DNA of 7,934 bases from an uncultured beta proteobacterium (lineage in GTDB: Bacteria; Pseudomonadota; Gammaproteobacteria; Burkholderiales; Rhodocyclaceae), in assembly GCA_903917505.1 (NCBI GenBank), contig CAIXAY010000426.1, forward strand, positions 1 to 7,934. The letters are read 5' to 3'. The first letter of the stretch is position 1. Each line of letters begins with the position of its first letter. The position numbers were made by a program, and so were the translations under genes. The notes below the pieces were generated by a model. The model did not search any database. It was not told where the DNA came from and was given only the letters and a program-made list of their open reading frames with translations. This document shows, one piece after another, positions 6,427 to 7,934 of this stretch.

Positions 6427-7104
6427 TCAGTGGCCGCCGCTCGCCGACTTGGGCTGCGGCACGATGCGCAGGTAGGGGCGCGGCGCCTTCCAGCCGTTCG
6501 GATACTTGGCGCGCGCCTCCTCGTCCGGCACCGACGGAACGATGATCACGTCGTCGCCCTGTTTCCAATTGACCGGCGTCGCCACCTTGTGCATGGCGGT
6601 GAGCTGTAGCGAATCGAGCACGCGCAGCAATTCGTCGAAGTTGCGCCCGGTGGCCATCGGATAGGTGAGCATCAGCTTGATCTTCTTGTCCGGACCGACG
6701 ATGAACACCGAGCGGATCGTCGCGTTGTCCTGCGCCGTGCGCGGCTTGCCGTCGCCGCTGGCATTGGGGTGGATCATGTCGTACAGCTTGGCGACCTTGA
6801 GTTCGGGATCGCCGATCAGCGGGTAATTGACCTTGCATTGCTGGGTTTCTTCAATGTCGCGCATCCAGCGTTCGTGATCGCCGACCGGGTCGATGCTCAA
6901 GCCGATGATCTTGGTGTTGCGCTTGTCGAATTCGGGTTTCAGCTTGGCCATGTAGCCGAGTTCGGTCGTACAGACCGGCGTGAAATCCTTGGGATGCGAA
7001 AACAGGATGGCCCATCCGCTGCCTATCCATTCGTGAAAGCTGATCTTTCCTTGCGTCGTCTCGGCGGTAAAGTCGGGAGCTTCGTCTCCTAAGCGTAAAG
7101 ACAT
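6427..7104 (-). CDS. 1-Cys peroxiredoxin (Prx6 family)
   Basis: This 225-residue cytosolic thiol peroxidase reduces hydrogen peroxide and organic hydroperoxides. The AhpC/TSA thioredoxin-like domain is N-terminal (about 4-150) with the active-site motif PKDFTPVC (38-45) and peroxidatic Cys45. The Prx6-type C-terminal domain follows, with TPVNWKQGDDVIIVPSV and the ending YLRIVPQP. The only other cysteine, Cys90, is not in a resolving-Cys context, consistent with a 1-Cys mechanism. A strong ribosome binding site, AGGAGGT on the minus strand (7110-7116), five bases before the ATG at 7104, sets the start; an upstream ATG at 7125 is rejected. It is the first gene of a pair with the cysteine-synthase-like gene. 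Confidence 0.95.
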   Translation of the reverse strand: MSLRLGDEAPDFTAETTQGKISFHEWIGSGWAILFSHPKDFTPVCTTELGYMAKLKPEFDKRNTKIIGLSIDPVGDHERWMRDIEETQQCKVNYPLIGDPELKVAKLYDMIHPNASGDGKPRTAQDNATIRSVFIVGPDKKIKLMLTYPMATGRNFDELLRVLDSLQLTAMHKVATPVNWKQGDDVIIVPSVPDEEARAKYPNGWKAPRPYLRIVPQPKSASGGH

Positions 7105-7109
7105 CGAAT

Positions 7110-7116
7110 ACCTCCT
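7110..7116 (-). promoter_or_regulatory. ribosome binding site of the peroxiredoxin
   Basis: AGGAGGT read on the minus strand, five bases from the ATG at 7104, is a near-perfect anti-16S match. It decides between two possible starts, making the seven-residue longer form unlikely, and suggests high expression. Confidence 0.85.
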
Positions 7117-7125
7117 CAGTGTCAT

Positions 7126-7137
7126 TCAATCGATTGA
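7126..7137. promoter_or_regulatory. perfect 12-bp palindrome upstream of the peroxiredoxin
   Basis: TCAATCGATTGA is a perfect palindrome centred about 28 bp before the peroxiredoxin start and just upstream of its ribosome binding site. It could be an operator in the leader or promoter. No convincing -35/-10 pair is visible near it, so a regulatory role is only a possibility. Confidence 0.3.
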
Positions 7138-7238
7138 GCCTGAGCTGTCCATGCATCATGGCGGCCAGCCTGTAAGGATCTGCGCGAAATGCGCCGCAGG
7201 AAAATTTAGATAAGCCGAGCGGCGCTTAAGTTCAGGGG

Positions 7239-7620
7239 CCCGGCACGGCATCGCGTGTCGGGCGTTCGCTGACGCTGTTGCGTCTGCCGAACGGCCCCGA
7301 CGGCGAGAAATTCACCCAGTGTCATGCCGGCACCCAAGATATCCGCAGGATGCATTTGTACGGCAAAGGGGGCGCAATGGATGGAGATTTCCTCGCCAGG
7401 CGCGCTGCTCGACGCGGCGCACTTGGGTTGCATCGAACCGCATCCCTGGAATGCGCGGATCGCGGGTCGCGACGAACGTCCAGGCCTCATGATCCAGGGC
7501 CGCGACCGCGACTTGCCGCTGCCCTGGGTGCGCATCCGGTCTGGTGCTCGCGGTGCTCGATGAAATGGGCCTTGCGGCTTGTCGAAGGCCAGCGGGGGCA
7601 AGGTTTTCATCATCAATAGC
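7239..7620 (+). pseudogene. ligD: decayed fragment of LigD polymerase domain
   Basis: Pieces of the LigD primase-polymerase domain, which synthesises ends in bacterial non-homologous end joining, appear in the right order but in different frames. One frame gives GRSLTLLRLPNGPDGEKFTQCHA (about 7260-7330; intact enzymes read RPLTLvRCPdGidGekFfQKHA). The next frame gives LLDAAHLGCIEPHPW (to 7449; family LvQmGvLEiHPW), then ERPGLMIQGRDRDLPLPWVRI (family DRlvFDLDPD..LPW.rV). A third gives LVLAVLDEMGLA (about 7541-7576), and the second frame returns as SKASGGKVFII (7582-7614; family vKTSGGKGLHVV). At least three frameshifts are needed. The catalytic Asp pair of FDLDPD is lost (IQGRDRD). Both ends are missing, and no Ku gene is nearby. 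The identification is from remembered family motifs. Confidence 0.75.
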
Positions 7621-7686
7621 TGCAATTCTGCGCGATAAATATTCGGTGTCGGCCGTTAATCGCGCAAAAAGCAGGCGATCTGTATT

Positions 7687-7749
7687 TTGAGATGCCAAAG
7701 CCACGCCTATCATGCGCGAACTCTGAAGCGGCACTTCCGAAAATATTAT
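7687..7749 (+). promoter_or_regulatory. candidate promoter region of the TRAP transporter gene
   Basis: Two weak possibilities are visible: TTGAGA (7687-7692) with TATCAT (7708-7713) at a short 15-bp spacing, and a good -10 TATTAT (7744-7749) without a clear -35. The interval from the ligD remnant to dctQ is locally AT-richer than its surroundings and holds no other gene. Confidence 0.25.
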
Positions 7750-7780
7750 GACAACGCAATCATTTCGCCGGGGGAAATCA

Positions 7781-7822
7781 ATGTCGCCACAAGTACAACT
7801 TATGCGAAGGACCGTCTCATGA
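7781..7822 (+). other. possible 13-residue leader ORF overlapping dctQ
   Basis: An ORF reading MSPQVQLMRRTVS begins at an ATG preceded by a G-rich GGGGGAAA and ends in a TGA that overlaps the dctQ ATG as ATGA. The same frame is open from an ATG at 7748 (24 residues). The ATGA arrangement would allow translational coupling, but the peptide itself has no recognisable features and could be chance. Confidence 0.2.
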
Positions 7823-7934
7823 AACGCGTGATTGACTGGTATTTCAAGCTGCTGAAATTTATGGTGACTTTTTTCATTGGGTCGATGGTCGTGTTGGTGT
7901 TTACCAACGTCGTGCTGCGTTATGCGTTCAATTC
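7819..7934 (+). CDS. dctQ: TRAP transporter small permease (DctQ), 5' part only
   Basis: The first 38 codons are present and the gene runs off the right edge. The start has AAGGA (7807-7811) seven bases upstream. The peptide MKRVIDWYFKLLKFMV is a short cytosolic amphipathic start, followed by the first membrane helix (about 14-32) and the NVVLRYAFN motif (30-38), typical of DctQ small subunits of tripartite ATP-independent periplasmic transporters. DctQ pairs with the large permease DctM and a periplasmic binding protein to import organic and sugar acids with sodium. The rest of the system should lie downstream. Uptake of the acid used by manD/dlgD is a reasonable inference. Confidence 0.82.
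   Translation, partial: MKRVIDWYFKLLKFMVTFFIGSMVVLVFTNVVLRYAFN

Noticed and set aside
5505..6545. 346-codon + strand open frame
   Set aside because: Antisense shadow of the cysteine-synthase and peroxiredoxin genes, caused by high GC content.
7149..7161. Short inverted repeat CCATG-CAT-CATGG upstream of the peroxiredoxin
   Set aside because: Five-base arms are easily expected by chance and no promoter elements support it.
7206..7734. Two overlapping minus-strand open frames of about 140 codons
   Set aside because: They are antisense to the ligD relic, lack ribosome binding sites and show no recognisable domain.

Overview
The window is high-GC bacterial DNA with dense, mostly leaderless-spaced genes, good Shine-Dalgarno sites and GC-biased third codon positions. 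Gene content (a TRAP transporter, a FCD-type GntR regulator, a DUF482/FemAB-like protein, a 1-Cys peroxiredoxin) points to a proteobacterium, most plausibly a betaproteobacterium. That placement is inferred from general family distribution, not from a marker gene.

Left part (1-3600) is a sugar-acid catabolic module. After about 430 bp with no convincing gene comes a well-formed promoter, then manD (D-mannonate dehydratase family) and dlgD/yiaK (2,3-diketo-L-gulonate reductase) in one + strand operon. A FCD-type GntR regulator lies convergent on the - strand. The manD and gntR promoters share an exact 14-base sequence over the -10 region, which links the regulator to the operon.

Middle part (3600-7104) is unrelated to sugar acids: a perfect GC-rich palindrome, two small ORFs with strong ribosome binding sites (a signal-peptide-like 57-residue ORF and a 68-residue Pro/Asp-rich protein), a FemAB-like DUF482 protein on +, and a - strand pair encoding a 1-Cys peroxiredoxin followed by a cysteine-synthase-family PLP enzyme.

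Right part (7105-7934) holds a decayed fragment of the LigD polymerase domain, recognisable only by reading across three frames, and then the first 38 codons of a TRAP transporter small permease (DctQ) that runs off the window. The TRAP system would be a logical uptake system for the hexonate handled by manD/dlgD, but about 4 kb of housekeeping and decayed DNA separates them here. The most notable observations are the ligD remnant, the shared promoter 14-mer, the active-site proline in ManD and the small-ORF pair.
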